Below, piece by piece: positions 15,126 to 23,322 of a stretch of DNA of 34,768 nucleotides (position 1 is its first letter; the number at the start of each line of letters is the position of its first letter). Under the pieces are notes generated by a model. That model did no database searches and was not told where the DNA came from. It saw only the letters and a list, made by a program, of their open reading frames with translations. Source of the DNA: Carnobacterium_A sp036639135 (lineage in GTDB: Bacteria; Bacillota; Bacilli; Lactobacillales; Carnobacteriaceae). A program made the translations under genes and the position numbers. The stretch covers positions 1 through 34,768 of the forward strand of contig JAVWJE010000009.1 in NCBI GenBank assembly GCA_036639135.1, given 5' to 3'.

Positions 15126-17958
15126 ATCCATAGAAATTTACGGGTTTGGCAAGTGGATCGATAAAAAAATTGAAGGTTTAGAACAAGTTCAATTATTTTA
15201 TGGTGAAAACGAAGCCGGTAAAACAACTTTAATGGCTTTTATTCATTGTATACTTTTTGGTTTTCCAACAAAACAAAGTTCAGATTTACGTTATGAGCCT
15301 AAAACTAGTAGTCAATATGGAGGAAAGCTACTAATTGAGGATAATTTATATGGAGAAGTTAGTGTTGAACGAGTAAAAGGTAAAGCAAATGGAAAAGTAA
15401 CGGTTACATTACCAAGCGGTGAAATAGGATCAGATAAACTATTAGAAAAGTTAGTTTACGGTATAGATAAGTCGACATATCAGGCCTTATTTTCATTTGA
15501 CCTTTTTGGGATTCAAAAGATTCAACGAATGAATAAAACCAAATTGAATCGCTATTTTTTAAGTGTGGGAAGTTTAGGAAATGAGCACCTTTTAAAATTA
15601 GCAGATAGATTTCAAACGGAAGCAGCTAAGCTTTATAAGCAAACCGGACGAGTTCCTGAAATAAACCAGAAAATGAGAGAAGTTGAAAAGAAAAAACAAC
15701 AAGTTCGGATAGCAAAAGGGAAAAATGATCAATATACACAACTCTATTCGGAAAAAGAAACGTATGAACAAGAGATAGAAAAAATAAAAGATACACGAAG
15801 TAAAAACGAAGTTCAATTAGAACAATTAAGCCGACTAGCTGTTAATTGGAGCCATTTTTCAGAAATAATAGCTATTCAAGAAGAAATAAAGAAAAAGAAT
15901 ATGAAAGAAATGCCACAAGAAGGTTTATTTCAGCTTAACCATCTAAATCAATCTATTGATCAACTCAGAGTAACTATGTTACAAGAACAAGAACGTTCTA
16001 AACAAGCAATCGAAAAAAGTCATTTGAAAAAAGACCAATTACTATTTATCGAACGTAAAAATGATATTCAAAGAATTATCTCTTCTATAGATAGTACAAA
16101 ATCTCTCTTACAAGAAAAAGAATTTCTTGAAAGAGAAGTAAAAAAAGAAAGGGATCAAGTGTTACGCAATAAACTTCAATTAGGTTTAAATATAGGGCAA
16201 CGAATTCCGCCTCATCAAACAGCAACACAAAAGAAAGAGTATCAAGAGCTGTACCAAGATAGTTTAGAAGTCGAGCGTAAATTACAAGAAGTAATAGAAA
16301 AGAAATCTTTTTCTGTTTATCAGCAAAATTCTTTGTCGGAGCAATTAGACAAGATAGAGCCCGAAATATGGGACAATAAACTTTTTCAAGAAACAGAAAA
16401 ACATTATCAAGATTCAAAAAATCAGGAATATAGATCTTTAGTGAATGAAAATAGTGCTACTAAAGAGAAAAATAAACGTTTGCAAATAAACTTAATTGGA
16501 ATAATAGGAGCAGTGTTAGGAGTTTTTGGTTTCATAAGTGGTGGATTGATTGGATTTATCGCCGGCTTAGGAGGAATAACAATTGCAGGGATTTCAATTT
16601 TTCTTTTTATTAGAATCAAACCTAGAAAAGAACGAACAGAAAAAAAAGATACTTTTAAATATACTTATGCAGATTATATTAAACAAATAGAATTACGTAA
16701 GCAATGGCGAGCTCAATTAGCTGAATTCGATCAAGTAATAATGGACTCCAAGCAGATACAAAAAATGGTAGAAAAATATACACAACAGAAAAAAGAAGCA
16801 AAAAATACATTAAATCAAATCATAACAAACAATGGTTATCCTGAGAATATGACGATTAAAATTTTAGCGAATCAAGAAGATAGTTTTGATTCTTTACGTG
16901 ATAGAGTTCAAGCTGTTGAAGAAAAGGAAGAATTATTAGAAAAGATATCTGAACAATTATCGCAATGGAAAAAACAGGTCCAATTTATGGAGCCAATAAT
17001 ATTAGTTGATTGGGAACACTTACCATCGGTCTTATCAGGTATTACTCAATTTTATCAAGATTCCTTAATGGATGAACAGAGTTTTTTAGCGATACAAAAA
17101 GAAGAAGATGAACGACAAAAACAAATGAAAAAAATTGTTTATGAGCAAAGAAATTTTGAACAACAAAGATTAGCGTTATTCCAATCGGTTGAAGCAAAAA
17201 ATGAGGGAGATTTTCGCAAAAAATTTGTTCTTTTTGATGAATGGAAAAGAAAAAAATCACGATTACTGTTATTAGAACAACAAGTTTCAGGAGATCTCCA
17301 TTTGTTAGAACAGTTCCGAGACCATGAAGATTTACTGGGACAAATCGATAAAATAAAACAATCTATTCAAGTTCATAGGGTAAGCGAAGAACAACTAATA
17401 AATAAAAGAATAAAAAAAGAATTAGCATTAAAGGAACTAGAAAAAGGTGGAGAATATTCTGTCTTGTTACAAGAGTATGCCAATCTCAGAACTGAGTTTC
17501 AAGAGTTAGTAGATAAATGGAGTACTTATAAAGTAGCAGCTGAACTAATAGAGCGAGCAATGACCCATGCTCGTAAAAATCGTTTTCCAGAAACCATCGA
17601 AGATACAACTAATTTTTTTGAGTTATTAACTAAAGGTCAATATATAAAAGTTTTAATAAAAGAAGACAAAATCGAAGTTCAGAGATACGACGGTTCTCTT
17701 TTTGATGCTTCAGAACTTTCTCAAGGTACAGCTGAACAGTTATATGTTGCTTTAAGATTTGCTTTTGTTAAAAATGCGACTGATATTGTGAAGTTGCCAA
17801 TCATGATTGATGATGGGTTTGTAAACTTTGATCAGTCACGTAGAATACAAATGATAGAATTAATTCAATTGATAAGTGAAACAACTCAAGTTCTTTATTT
17901 TACTTTTGACCAGCAATCTTTAACTAAATTTAGAAAAGAACAAATAGAAATGTTATAA
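15109..17958 (+). CDS. yhaN: YhaN-like SMC/Rad50-type ATPase with central membrane hairpin
   Basis: The product has 949 residues. Walker A is GENEAGKTT (Lys38) near the N-terminus. Long coiled coils occupy about 165-440 and 515-800. The ABC signature is LSQGTAEQLYVALRFAF and Walker B is LPIMIDDGFVNFD (about residue 900). Two hydrophobic segments (about 458-504, NLIGIIGAVLGVFGFISGG then GFIAGLGGITIAGISIFLF) lie where Rad50/SbcC would carry a zinc hook, so the protein may be membrane-tethered. It is expected to partner the YhaO nuclease in DNA end processing, by analogy with SbcCD. ATG 15109 follows AAGGA with a short 4-base gap, and TTG 15115 is an alternative that gives the usual MKIKSIEIYGFGKW start. 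The gene overlaps the end of yhaO, indicating translational coupling. Confidence 0.9.
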   Translation: MKLKIKSIEIYGFGKWIDKKIEGLEQVQLFYGENEAGKTTLMAFIHCILFGFPTKQSSDLRYEPKTSSQYGGKLLIEDNLYGEVSVERVKGKANGKVTVTLPSGEIGSDKLLEKLVYGIDKSTYQALFSFDLFGIQKIQRMNKTKLNRYFLSVGSLGNEHLLKLADRFQTEAAKLYKQTGRVPEINQKMREVEKKKQQVRIAKGKNDQYTQLYSEKETYEQEIEKIKDTRSKNEVQLEQLSRLAVNWSHFSEIIAIQEEIKKKNMKEMPQEGLFQLNHLNQSIDQLRVTMLQEQERSKQAIEKSHLKKDQLLFIERKNDIQRIISSIDSTKSLLQEKEFLEREVKKERDQVLRNKLQLGLNIGQRIPPHQTATQKKEYQELYQDSLEVERKLQEVIEKKSFSVYQQNSLSEQLDKIEPEIWDNKLFQETEKHYQDSKNQEYRSLVNENSATKEKNKRLQINLIGIIGAVLGVFGFISGGLIGFIAGLGGITIAGISIFLFIRIKPRKERTEKKDTFKYTYADYIKQIELRKQWRAQLAEFDQVIMDSKQIQKMVEKYTQQKKEAKNTLNQIITNNGYPENMTIKILANQEDSFDSLRDRVQAVEEKEELLEKISEQLSQWKKQVQFMEPIILVDWEHLPSVLSGITQFYQDSLMDEQSFLAIQKEEDERQKQMKKIVYEQRNFEQQRLALFQSVEAKNEGDFRKKFVLFDEWKRKKSRLLLLEQQVSGDLHLLEQFRDHEDLLGQIDKIKQSIQVHRVSEEQLINKRIKKELALKELEKGGEYSVLLQEYANLRTEFQELVDKWSTYKVAAELIERAMTHARKNRFPETIEDTTNFFELLTKGQYIKVLIKEDKIEVQRYDGSLFDASELSQGTAEQLYVALRFAFVKNATDIVKLPIMIDDGFVNFDQSRRIQMIELIQLISETTQVLYFTFDQQSLTKFRKEQIEML

Positions 17959-17959
17959 T
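17951..17959 (+). promoter_or_regulatory. Possible internal promoter of yhaM
   Basis: TGTTATAAT, an extended perfect -10, overlaps the yhaN stop codon. No clear -35 is present. Confidence 0.35.
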
Positions 17960-17990
17960 AGACATAGTTAATATGGAGTGGGGGAGTATG

Positions 17991-18962
17991 ATGGAAAAGA
18001 AATTGTTTGAATATAGTGTAGATGAAGCTTTTGAACTATACTTATTAATTAAATCCGCAGATATACGTGTGGCAAAAAATGGTAAAAAATTTATTGCATT
18101 CACTTTTCAAGACACAAGCGGACAAATGGACGGGAAGTTTTGGGATGCTTCAGAAGATGAAATTGCCTCATTAACTGCTGGGAAAGTAGTGAGTATTTCT
18201 GGTAAAAGAGAGTTGTATCAAGGCAATCCTCAAATAAAAATTTTTAAATTAAGAACGACAAAGGCTGGTGAACCCAATAGTCCAGAATTATTTATTGAAC
18301 GCGCACCCTTAAAAAAAGAAGCAATGATGGAAGAGCTAAATGAAACACTTTTTGAAATTACAAATGCTAATATGAATAGAATCGTACGCTACTTGTTAAA
18401 TCACTATCAAAAAGATTTTTTTCAATATCCAGCTGCAAAAAGATTCCATCACGCTTTTGTTGGTGGCTTAGCCTTTCATACTATTTCAATGTTAAGAATA
18501 GCTAAAACAATTGTAAATCAATATGAGGAAATTAATAAACCATTGTTATATTCAGGAATCATCCTTCATGATTTAGGAAAAGTTATTGAACTTTCAGGAC
18601 CTATATCAACAGAATACACATTAGAAGGGAATCTTTTAGGTCACATTGTGATTGTTGATGAGCTAATCACTAAAGCTTGTCAATCCTTGAAAATAGATGA
18701 TAAAAATGAAGATGTACTTTTATTGAAGCATATGGTCTTGTCTCATCATGGTAAATTAGATTATGGATCGCCTGTACGACCTAAATTAAGAGAAGCAGAA
18801 ATTCTATTTATGATAGATAACCTAGACGCTACAATCACTATGTTGAATAGTAGTTTAAGTAGAACAGAACCTGGAGAATTTACTGAACGATTATTTGGAT
18901 TAGATAATCGTGTTTTTTATAAACCTCTAGGTAATGAAAATGAAAAGTTTGAAGAAGAATAG
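17991..18962 (+). CDS. yhaM: 3'-5' exoribonuclease YhaM (OB fold + HD domain)
   Basis: The product has 323 residues. An N-terminal OB-fold nucleic-acid-binding domain (about 10-100, FIAFTFQDTSGQMDGKFWDA) precedes an HD-type metal-dependent domain. Metal ligands in the HD domain include His153/His154 in RFHHAFVGG and His193-Asp194 in ILHDLGKV, and LSHHGKLDYGSP follows. Bacillus YhaM is a manganese- or cobalt-dependent 3'-5' exonuclease on RNA and single-stranded DNA. I start at ATG 17991, since GGGGGAG ends at 17986. ATG 17988 is nearly equivalent. It lies 32 bases after yhaN and shares the yhaO-yhaN-yhaM order known from Bacillus and Enterococcus. Confidence 0.94.
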   Translation: MEKKLFEYSVDEAFELYLLIKSADIRVAKNGKKFIAFTFQDTSGQMDGKFWDASEDEIASLTAGKVVSISGKRELYQGNPQIKIFKLRTTKAGEPNSPELFIERAPLKKEAMMEELNETLFEITNANMNRIVRYLLNHYQKDFFQYPAAKRFHHAFVGGLAFHTISMLRIAKTIVNQYEEINKPLLYSGIILHDLGKVIELSGPISTEYTLEGNLLGHIVIVDELITKACQSLKIDDKNEDVLLLKHMVLSHHGKLDYGSPVRPKLREAEILFMIDNLDATITMLNSSLSRTEPGEFTERLFGLDNRVFYKPLGNENEKFEEE

Positions 18963-18967
18963 GTTTT

Positions 18968-18998
18968 GTTGAGTATTACTCAACCACACTATTTTTTA
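18968..18998 (+). terminator. Small hairpin after yhaM, possible first terminator
   Basis: GTTGAGT-ATT-ACTCAAC is a perfect 7-pair inverted repeat. The T run begins eight bases later, so its strength as a terminator is doubtful. Confidence 0.4.
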
Positions 18999-19011
18999 AA
19001 AGTAAAGAATC

Positions 19012-19055
19012 AAAAAAAAGACGCTGTTTTCAATAAGAAAGCAACGTCTTTTTTT
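19012..19055. terminator. Bidirectional terminator between yhaM and prsA
   Basis: AAAGACG with a preceding A run pairs with CGTCTTT followed by Ts, and an inner TTTC/GAAA pair extends it. It can terminate both convergent genes. Confidence 0.8.
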
Positions 19056-19074
19056 ATACAAATTAAATGAACTA

Positions 19075-20001
19075 TTATTTAGTACTTTCAGAACTTGCTG
19101 CTGGTTTTTCTTTTTCTGATTTTTCAGTGGATGTTTTAGGCTCTTTTTTAAGGTAACTATCCATTGCAGTAGAAAGATCAGTGTCGTTGATGACAACGTT
19201 AGCATCTTGCATGATTTTAGAAAGAATAGATTGAACAGTAGCACTGTCTGCTAATTTATCTTGTAACAATTGTTTTTCAATTGTCTTACGTTCTTCTTTT
19301 AATGAACCTTTTTTCGATTTTTTATCCAATCTGATGATGTGGTAACCATATTCAGATTTTACAGGTTCAGTAGTTATTTTACCTTCTTCTAATTTGTTAG
19401 CAGCTTCTTCAAATTCTGGAACCATTTCTCCAGTTGAAAAAGTGACTTCTCCACCATTTTCAGCAGTATTTGTATCTGTAGAATTTTCTTTTGCAAGAGT
19501 AGCAAAATCAGCACCATCATTTAATTCAGTGATTAATTCTTTTGCTTTTGCTTCATCTTCAACAAGAATATGAGAAGCAGTCACTGGAGGAGTATAAGCA
19601 TCATATGCTGCTTTTATTTCTTTATCCGTAAATTTAGATTGTCCTTTTACAGCTTCTTCAATTAATAAGTTTAAATGTATTGTTTCCTTATATGAAGTAT
19701 CTGTAAATCCTGAAGATGCAAGAACATTTTTAAAGACGTCCGCTCCGCCATATGATTCTTCTTGTTTTTTATACTCAGCGTTTACTTTTTTGTCTGTGAT
19801 TGTCTCCCCATATTTCTCTGTTAAAACATCTTTAATAATTAATTGTTGAAGAGTAGAAGAGCCTACATTCGTTTTCATTGCTTCGTAAAGTTCGTCTTGC
19901 GAAATTTTCCCAGCAGTAGATGAAGCAACTGTATTGTCTGCACAACCTGCAATAGTTAAACCAGCTAAAATAGTTGCAGTGGTTAAAATAATTTTATTCA
20001 T
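19075..20001 (-). CDS. prsA: PrsA foldase lipoprotein (parvulin peptidyl-prolyl isomerase)
   Basis: The product has 308 residues. A lipoprotein signal peptide (MNKIILTTATILAGLTIAGC) has a lipobox placing Cys20 as the lipidated residue. An N-terminal chaperone region, a parvulin domain (about 139-230, VTASHILVEDEAKAKELI and GYHIIRLD) and a C-terminal chaperone region follow, ending in a Ser/Glu/Lys-rich tail. PrsA sits on the outer membrane face and folds secreted proteins and some PBPs. An upstream in-frame ATG at 20016 would add five residues before MNK. I prefer 20001 because it gives a canonical signal peptide, with GGATGTG about 10 bases upstream. The gene converges on yhaM and is separated from the ytxH-like gene by a strong terminator. 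Confidence 0.95.
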   Translation of the reverse strand: MNKIILTTATILAGLTIAGCADNTVASSTAGKISQDELYEAMKTNVGSSTLQQLIIKDVLTEKYGETITDKKVNAEYKKQEESYGGADVFKNVLASSGFTDTSYKETIHLNLLIEEAVKGQSKFTDKEIKAAYDAYTPPVTASHILVEDEAKAKELITELNDGADFATLAKENSTDTNTAENGGEVTFSTGEMVPEFEEAANKLEEGKITTEPVKSEYGYHIIRLDKKSKKGSLKEERKTIEKQLLQDKLADSATVQSILSKIMQDANVVINDTDLSTAMDSYLKKEPKTSTEKSEKEKPAASSESTK

Positions 20002-20062
20002 TATAAATAGACACATCCATTTCTTTTAATTTAAATCCTTTACATTTCCATTCACAGGTATT

Positions 20063-20071
20063 AATATACCA
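20063..20071 (-). promoter_or_regulatory. prsA promoter, extended -10
   Basis: On the minus strand TGGTATATT gives a TGN-extended -10 about 60 bases before the prsA start. The -35 region is T-rich and undistinguished. Confidence 0.4.
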
Positions 20072-20182
20072 CAGTCACTTAAATAAAAAAAACAAAATCG
20101 GACAATCTTAAATAAAGTCTACTAAAAATCACAAAAAAAACACATCTATGATTAGAACAAAATTGAAAAAAAAAAATCCTGG

Positions 20183-20223
20183 AAAAAGCAACGACACAAT
20201 TTTAATTGTGTCGTTGCTTTTTT
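20183..20223. terminator. Strong terminator after the ytxH-like gene
   Basis: A perfect stem of about 18 pairs, built on AAAAAGCAACGACACAAT and its complement, has a minimal loop. A/T runs on both sides make it usable on both strands; on the minus strand it ends the hit-ytxH transcript. Confidence 0.9.
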
Positions 20224-20240
20224 AGGAATTGCTCGGTCTT

Positions 20241-20597
20241 TTATTGTACTGGAGAAACTTGCTGACTTAGTCCTTCAACATCGTTAGAAAGCTTTTCAGT
20301 TTGTTCTTGAATTCTTCTTATGCGAGGTTCTGTTTGATTGGTAAAGTCTTCGATTGATACGGTTACTTCTTGAGTAAATTCATCTGCTAAAGCTTTACCT
20401 TCATTAGAAAGTGTTGAAAAAGCTTCTTTTAATTCAGTCATACTTTTAGTTACATCATCTACCAAAAAAGTGGTATCATCTATATAATCGAGTAAAATAT
20501 CACGGTTTTCTTCACCTGATCTTGGTGTCTTTAACAACGTATAAATGCCTCCAGCTAAAGAGCCGAATATAAGTCCTTTAAAAAAATCGTTCGCCAT
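20241..20597 (-). CDS. yhaH: YtxH-domain (YhaH-like) membrane-anchored small protein
   Basis: The product has 118 residues. A short N-terminal hydrophobic, glycine-rich segment FFKGLIFGSLAGGIYTLL is followed by TPRSGEENRD and a long acidic helical region of coiled-coil character. This is the YtxH layout. Its function is unknown, and the family is often linked to general stress in Bacillus. Its Shine-Dalgarno GGAGG lies inside the last codons of hit, and only two bases separate the hit stop from ATG 20597, so translation is coupled. A yhaH-type gene also lies near hit, prsA and ecsA in Bacillus subtilis. Confidence 0.82.
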   Translation of the reverse strand: MANDFFKGLIFGSLAGGIYTLLKTPRSGEENRDILLDYIDDTTFLVDDVTKSMTELKEAFSTLSNEGKALADEFTQEVTVSIEDFTNQTEPRIRRIQEQTEKLSNDVEGLSQQVSPVQ

Positions 20598-20599
20598 AA

Positions 20600-21028
20600 T
20601 TATACCTCCATTTTTTCTTTGATTGATGTGACCATCTTATCTAATTCTTCAACAGTATGGTTGTTTGAATTATCACCAAACGTCATACTAAAATCATCCT
20701 GTTTCGTATAGCGAGGAATTAAGTGAACATGACTATGGAATACGGATTGATAAGCGACAGAGCCATTATTATTTATAATATTCATTCCTGATATAGTTGA
20801 ATCAGATTGTTTGATAGCACGCGCAATTTTAGGGATACGCGAGAATACAGTACTGGCTAATTCTTCATCGTACTCAAAAATATCAGTCACGTGTTTTTTT
20901 GGAAGAACCAGTGTATGACCGGGTGTTACTTGAGTTAGATCAAGGAATGCAATGATTTCTTCATCCTCATAAATTTTTCTGCTTGGAATTTCATTGTTAA
21001 CAATTTTGCAAAAAATACACTCTGACAC
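20600..21028 (-). CDS. hit: HIT-family nucleotide-binding hydrolase
   Basis: The product has 142 residues. It carries the histidine triad in SVFHSHVHLIPRY (about residues 94-106) and an N-terminal CIFCKI zinc-like pair. It also has TPGHTLVLPKKHVTDIF, typical of the Hit/HinT group that hydrolyses purine nucleotide phosphoramidates or dinucleotides. GTG 21028 is supported by GAGG seven bases upstream. It is the first gene of a two-gene minus-strand operon with the ytxH-like gene and is divergent from ecsA, the same arrangement as hit-ecsAB in Bacillus. Its role relative to Ecs is unknown. Confidence 0.93.
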   Translation of the reverse strand: MSECIFCKIVNNEIPSRKIYEDEEIIAFLDLTQVTPGHTLVLPKKHVTDIFEYDEELASTVFSRIPKIARAIKQSDSTISGMNIINNNGSVAYQSVFHSHVHLIPRYTKQDDFSMTFGDNSNNHTVEELDKMVTSIKEKMEV

Positions 21029-21105
21029 AAGACGACCTCTTTCCCATAGTTTAATTTTACGAGATAATAGATAAATATGAAAGATAATCTAAAAAACATC
21101 TTTAC

Positions 21106-21145
21106 TTTCACTTTAAATGTAGCACAAAATTTAAATAAAGTGAAA
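21106..21145. repeat. Inverted repeat between hit and ecsA
   Basis: TTTCACTTTA (21106-21115) and TAAAGTGAAA (21136-21145) are perfect 10-base arms with centres 30 bases apart, about three helical turns. It lies between the divergent genes, so it may be an operator acting on either. Confidence 0.45.
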
Positions 21146-21188
21146 CGCTAACTAAAATAAATTGAGTAAAGCAACTCTTAGTTTCTTA

Positions 21189-21197
21189 TGGTACAAT
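21189..21197 (+). promoter_or_regulatory. ecsA promoter, extended -10
   Basis: TGGTACAAT lies 36 bases before the ecsA start. No -35 is recognised at the right distance. Confidence 0.45.
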
Positions 21198-21233
21198 TGA
21201 AAATAATTTTAAGAAAAGAAAGGAACGAAAAAA

Positions 21234-21971
21234 ATGAGTCTAAAAGTATCAAATGTTACAGGTGGCTATACTCAAGTTCCTGTGCTAAAAGATGTATCTT
21301 TTGAAGTAAATAATGGAGAATTAATAGGATTAATAGGATTGAATGGAGCCGGTAAAAGCACAATAATCAAACACATTATTGGTTTGATGGAACCAGTAAA
21401 TGGTGAAATTGTACTAGATGGACAAACATTAAAAAAGGATATCACTAGTTACCGCAAAAAAATAGGTTACGTTCCTGAGATGCCGGTTTTATATGAAGAA
21501 TTAACATTACGTGAACATATTGAAATTACAGCGATGGCTTATGATATCCCCACAGAAACTGCCTTTAAAAGAGCAGAGAAGTTACTGAAGACATTTAGGT
21601 TAGAAAACAAATTAGATTGGTTTCCAGCACATTTTTCTAAAGGGATGAAACAAAAGGTTATGATTTTGTGTGCATTCCTAATTGAACCTAGTTTATACAT
21701 TATTGATGAACCTTTTGTTGGGTTAGATCCATTAGGAATTAACGCACTGCTTGCTTTGATGAATGAAACAAAAAACCAAGGAGCATCTATTTTGATGTCC
21801 ACTCATATTTTAGCAACAGCAGAAAGAGAATGCGATCGTTTTGTTTTGCTTCATGAAGGAAAAGTACGAGCCGATGGAACCTTGGAAGATTTAAGAAAAA
21901 CTTTTGGTATGCCCTTTGCAACACTAGATGAGATTTATCTTCAACTGACCAAAGAAGAGGATGAACAATAA
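21234..21971 (+). CDS. ecsA: ABC transporter ATP-binding protein EcsA
   Basis: The product has 245 residues with a complete nucleotide-binding domain. Walker A is GLNGAGKST (Lys41), the signature is FSKGMKQKV, Walker B is LYIIDEPFVGLDP, and the switch histidine is in MSTHIL. It pairs with the membrane protein encoded next. In Bacillus EcsAB affects secretion, competence and intramembrane proteolysis by RasP, though its transported substrate is not settled. GGA nine bases upstream supports ATG 21234. The stop overlaps the ecsB start by one base (TAATG). No ecsC follows, as is common in lactic acid bacteria. Confidence 0.94.
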   Translation: MSLKVSNVTGGYTQVPVLKDVSFEVNNGELIGLIGLNGAGKSTIIKHIIGLMEPVNGEIVLDGQTLKKDITSYRKKIGYVPEMPVLYEELTLREHIEITAMAYDIPTETAFKRAEKLLKTFRLENKLDWFPAHFSKGMKQKVMILCAFLIEPSLYIIDEPFVGLDPLGINALLALMNETKNQGASILMSTHILATAERECDRFVLLHEGKVRADGTLEDLRKTFGMPFATLDEIYLQLTKEEDEQ

Positions 21972-23200
21972 TGATGAATGACATTTGGAAAAAAAGATCT
22001 ACCCAACATCAAAAAAAAATGATGCGCTATTTAAAATATATACTAAATGATCATTTTGTTATTGTTTGTTTGTTTCTATTTGGAGCATTAGGGTATGCTT
22101 ATTCTGAACTACTTAAAAATTTATCTGATGAGTTTCACTATGGACGCATAATAGCGGTTGTTTTTTTGACTGGTTTAATTCTAATTGGAAAATTAGCAAC
22201 ATTTCTCAAAGAAGCTGATATTGTTTTTTTATTGCCAAAAGAAAAAGAATTAAAAGACTACTTAAAATTAGCAAAAAGATATAGCATTATTTTACCAGCA
22301 GTTGTGATTACTTTTGGAACAAGCATTATTATGCCTTTATTAGTTGCGACATCCTCATTTAAATTTATAGATATGGTTTTTTTCGTCATTTATTTATTAG
22401 CCATGAAAAACTTAGATTTGGAAATACAACATTTATGTATGAAAATTTCTTATTCACACAAAAAAAATAAAATTACATTTCTATTTTTAACTGCAACATT
22501 TATTGGAACGGCTTTATTGATTTTTGTCTCACCATTAGTTGGAATTGGGTATGCTTTTTTACTGAATGTTCTATGGCTAAAATATGGTGTGGGATATCGC
22601 AGGAATCTTCTTTATCAGTGGCCAATGATGGTTAAGAATGAAACAACTCGTGTTCAACATATCTATCAATTTATAAATTTATTTACTGATGTACCTATCA
22701 TGAAAAGTACAGTAAGAAGACGTAAGTACCTGGATGTTTTTTTTAATAAAAATAAAAAAGAGCACAAAAAAACATATAGTTACCTATATACTAGAGCGTT
22801 TTTAAGAGGAACAGAATATAGTGGTTTATTTATTCGTTTAACACTCATTGCAATGGTCCTAACGTTCTTTGCAGAGCCGTTCTTGCTTCAACTCCTATTA
22901 GCTCTACTTTTTTTATATTTGACTGGTTTTCAGCTAATTCCGTTATATTTTCATTTTGATAATATGGTGATGGCGGTCTTATATCCAATTGATAAGCAAC
23001 AGAAAGTAAAAGCAATAAAAGAAATTTTATTTAAAATACTTTTAATCGAAAGCTTTGGAATACTCATTGTTTCATTAACCGTTTTACCTGCAATCGAAAT
23101 TTTCATACTATTCGTTATCTTAATCGTTGTTAGCTTTTTATTCAGTTATTTTTATTTACCTGTCAGAATTAAAAAAATGGAAAATGCACAGCTACGTTAA
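21971..23200 (+). CDS. ecsB: ABC transporter permease EcsB
   Basis: The product is a 409-residue polytopic membrane protein. Hydrophobic segments lie at about 30-48, 58-80, 103-125, 130-150, 170-210, 290-335 and 355-400, roughly ten helices in all. Cationic loops such as SYSHKKNKI and STVRRRKY lie between them. Size, position directly after ecsA and the membrane pattern identify EcsB, the channel partner of EcsA. Sequence identity within the family is low, so the call leans on context. ATG 21971 overlaps the ecsA stop, and ATG 21974 is equally possible. No clear terminator follows. Confidence 0.9.
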   Translation: MMNDIWKKRSTQHQKKMMRYLKYILNDHFVIVCLFLFGALGYAYSELLKNLSDEFHYGRIIAVVFLTGLILIGKLATFLKEADIVFLLPKEKELKDYLKLAKRYSIILPAVVITFGTSIIMPLLVATSSFKFIDMVFFVIYLLAMKNLDLEIQHLCMKISYSHKKNKITFLFLTATFIGTALLIFVSPLVGIGYAFLLNVLWLKYGVGYRRNLLYQWPMMVKNETTRVQHIYQFINLFTDVPIMKSTVRRRKYLDVFFNKNKKEHKKTYSYLYTRAFLRGTEYSGLFIRLTLIAMVLTFFAEPFLLQLLLALLFLYLTGFQLIPLYFHFDNMVMAVLYPIDKQQKVKAIKEILFKILLIESFGILIVSLTVLPAIEIFILFVILIVVSFLFSYFYLPVRIKKMENAQLR

Positions 23201-23322
23201 ATGTTTATTGATACTTAATAAATAGAATGAGCGATGGAAATTCGTTTGTTTATTAAATTTGATTAGTCAAAAGAGGCATTAAAAATTGAGTCTATTTAAA
23301 TTATTTGAAAGAGGCGAAGATA

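Noticed and set aside
17973..17990. Longer yhaM start at ATG 17973
   Set aside because: It would place the strong GGGGGAG ribosome binding site inside the coding region.
23258..23271. TTTGATTAGTCAAA palindrome upstream of dat, resembling a FabT-type operator
   Set aside because: The half-sites are separated by four bases rather than three, and dat is not a fatty-acid gene, so chance is more likely.
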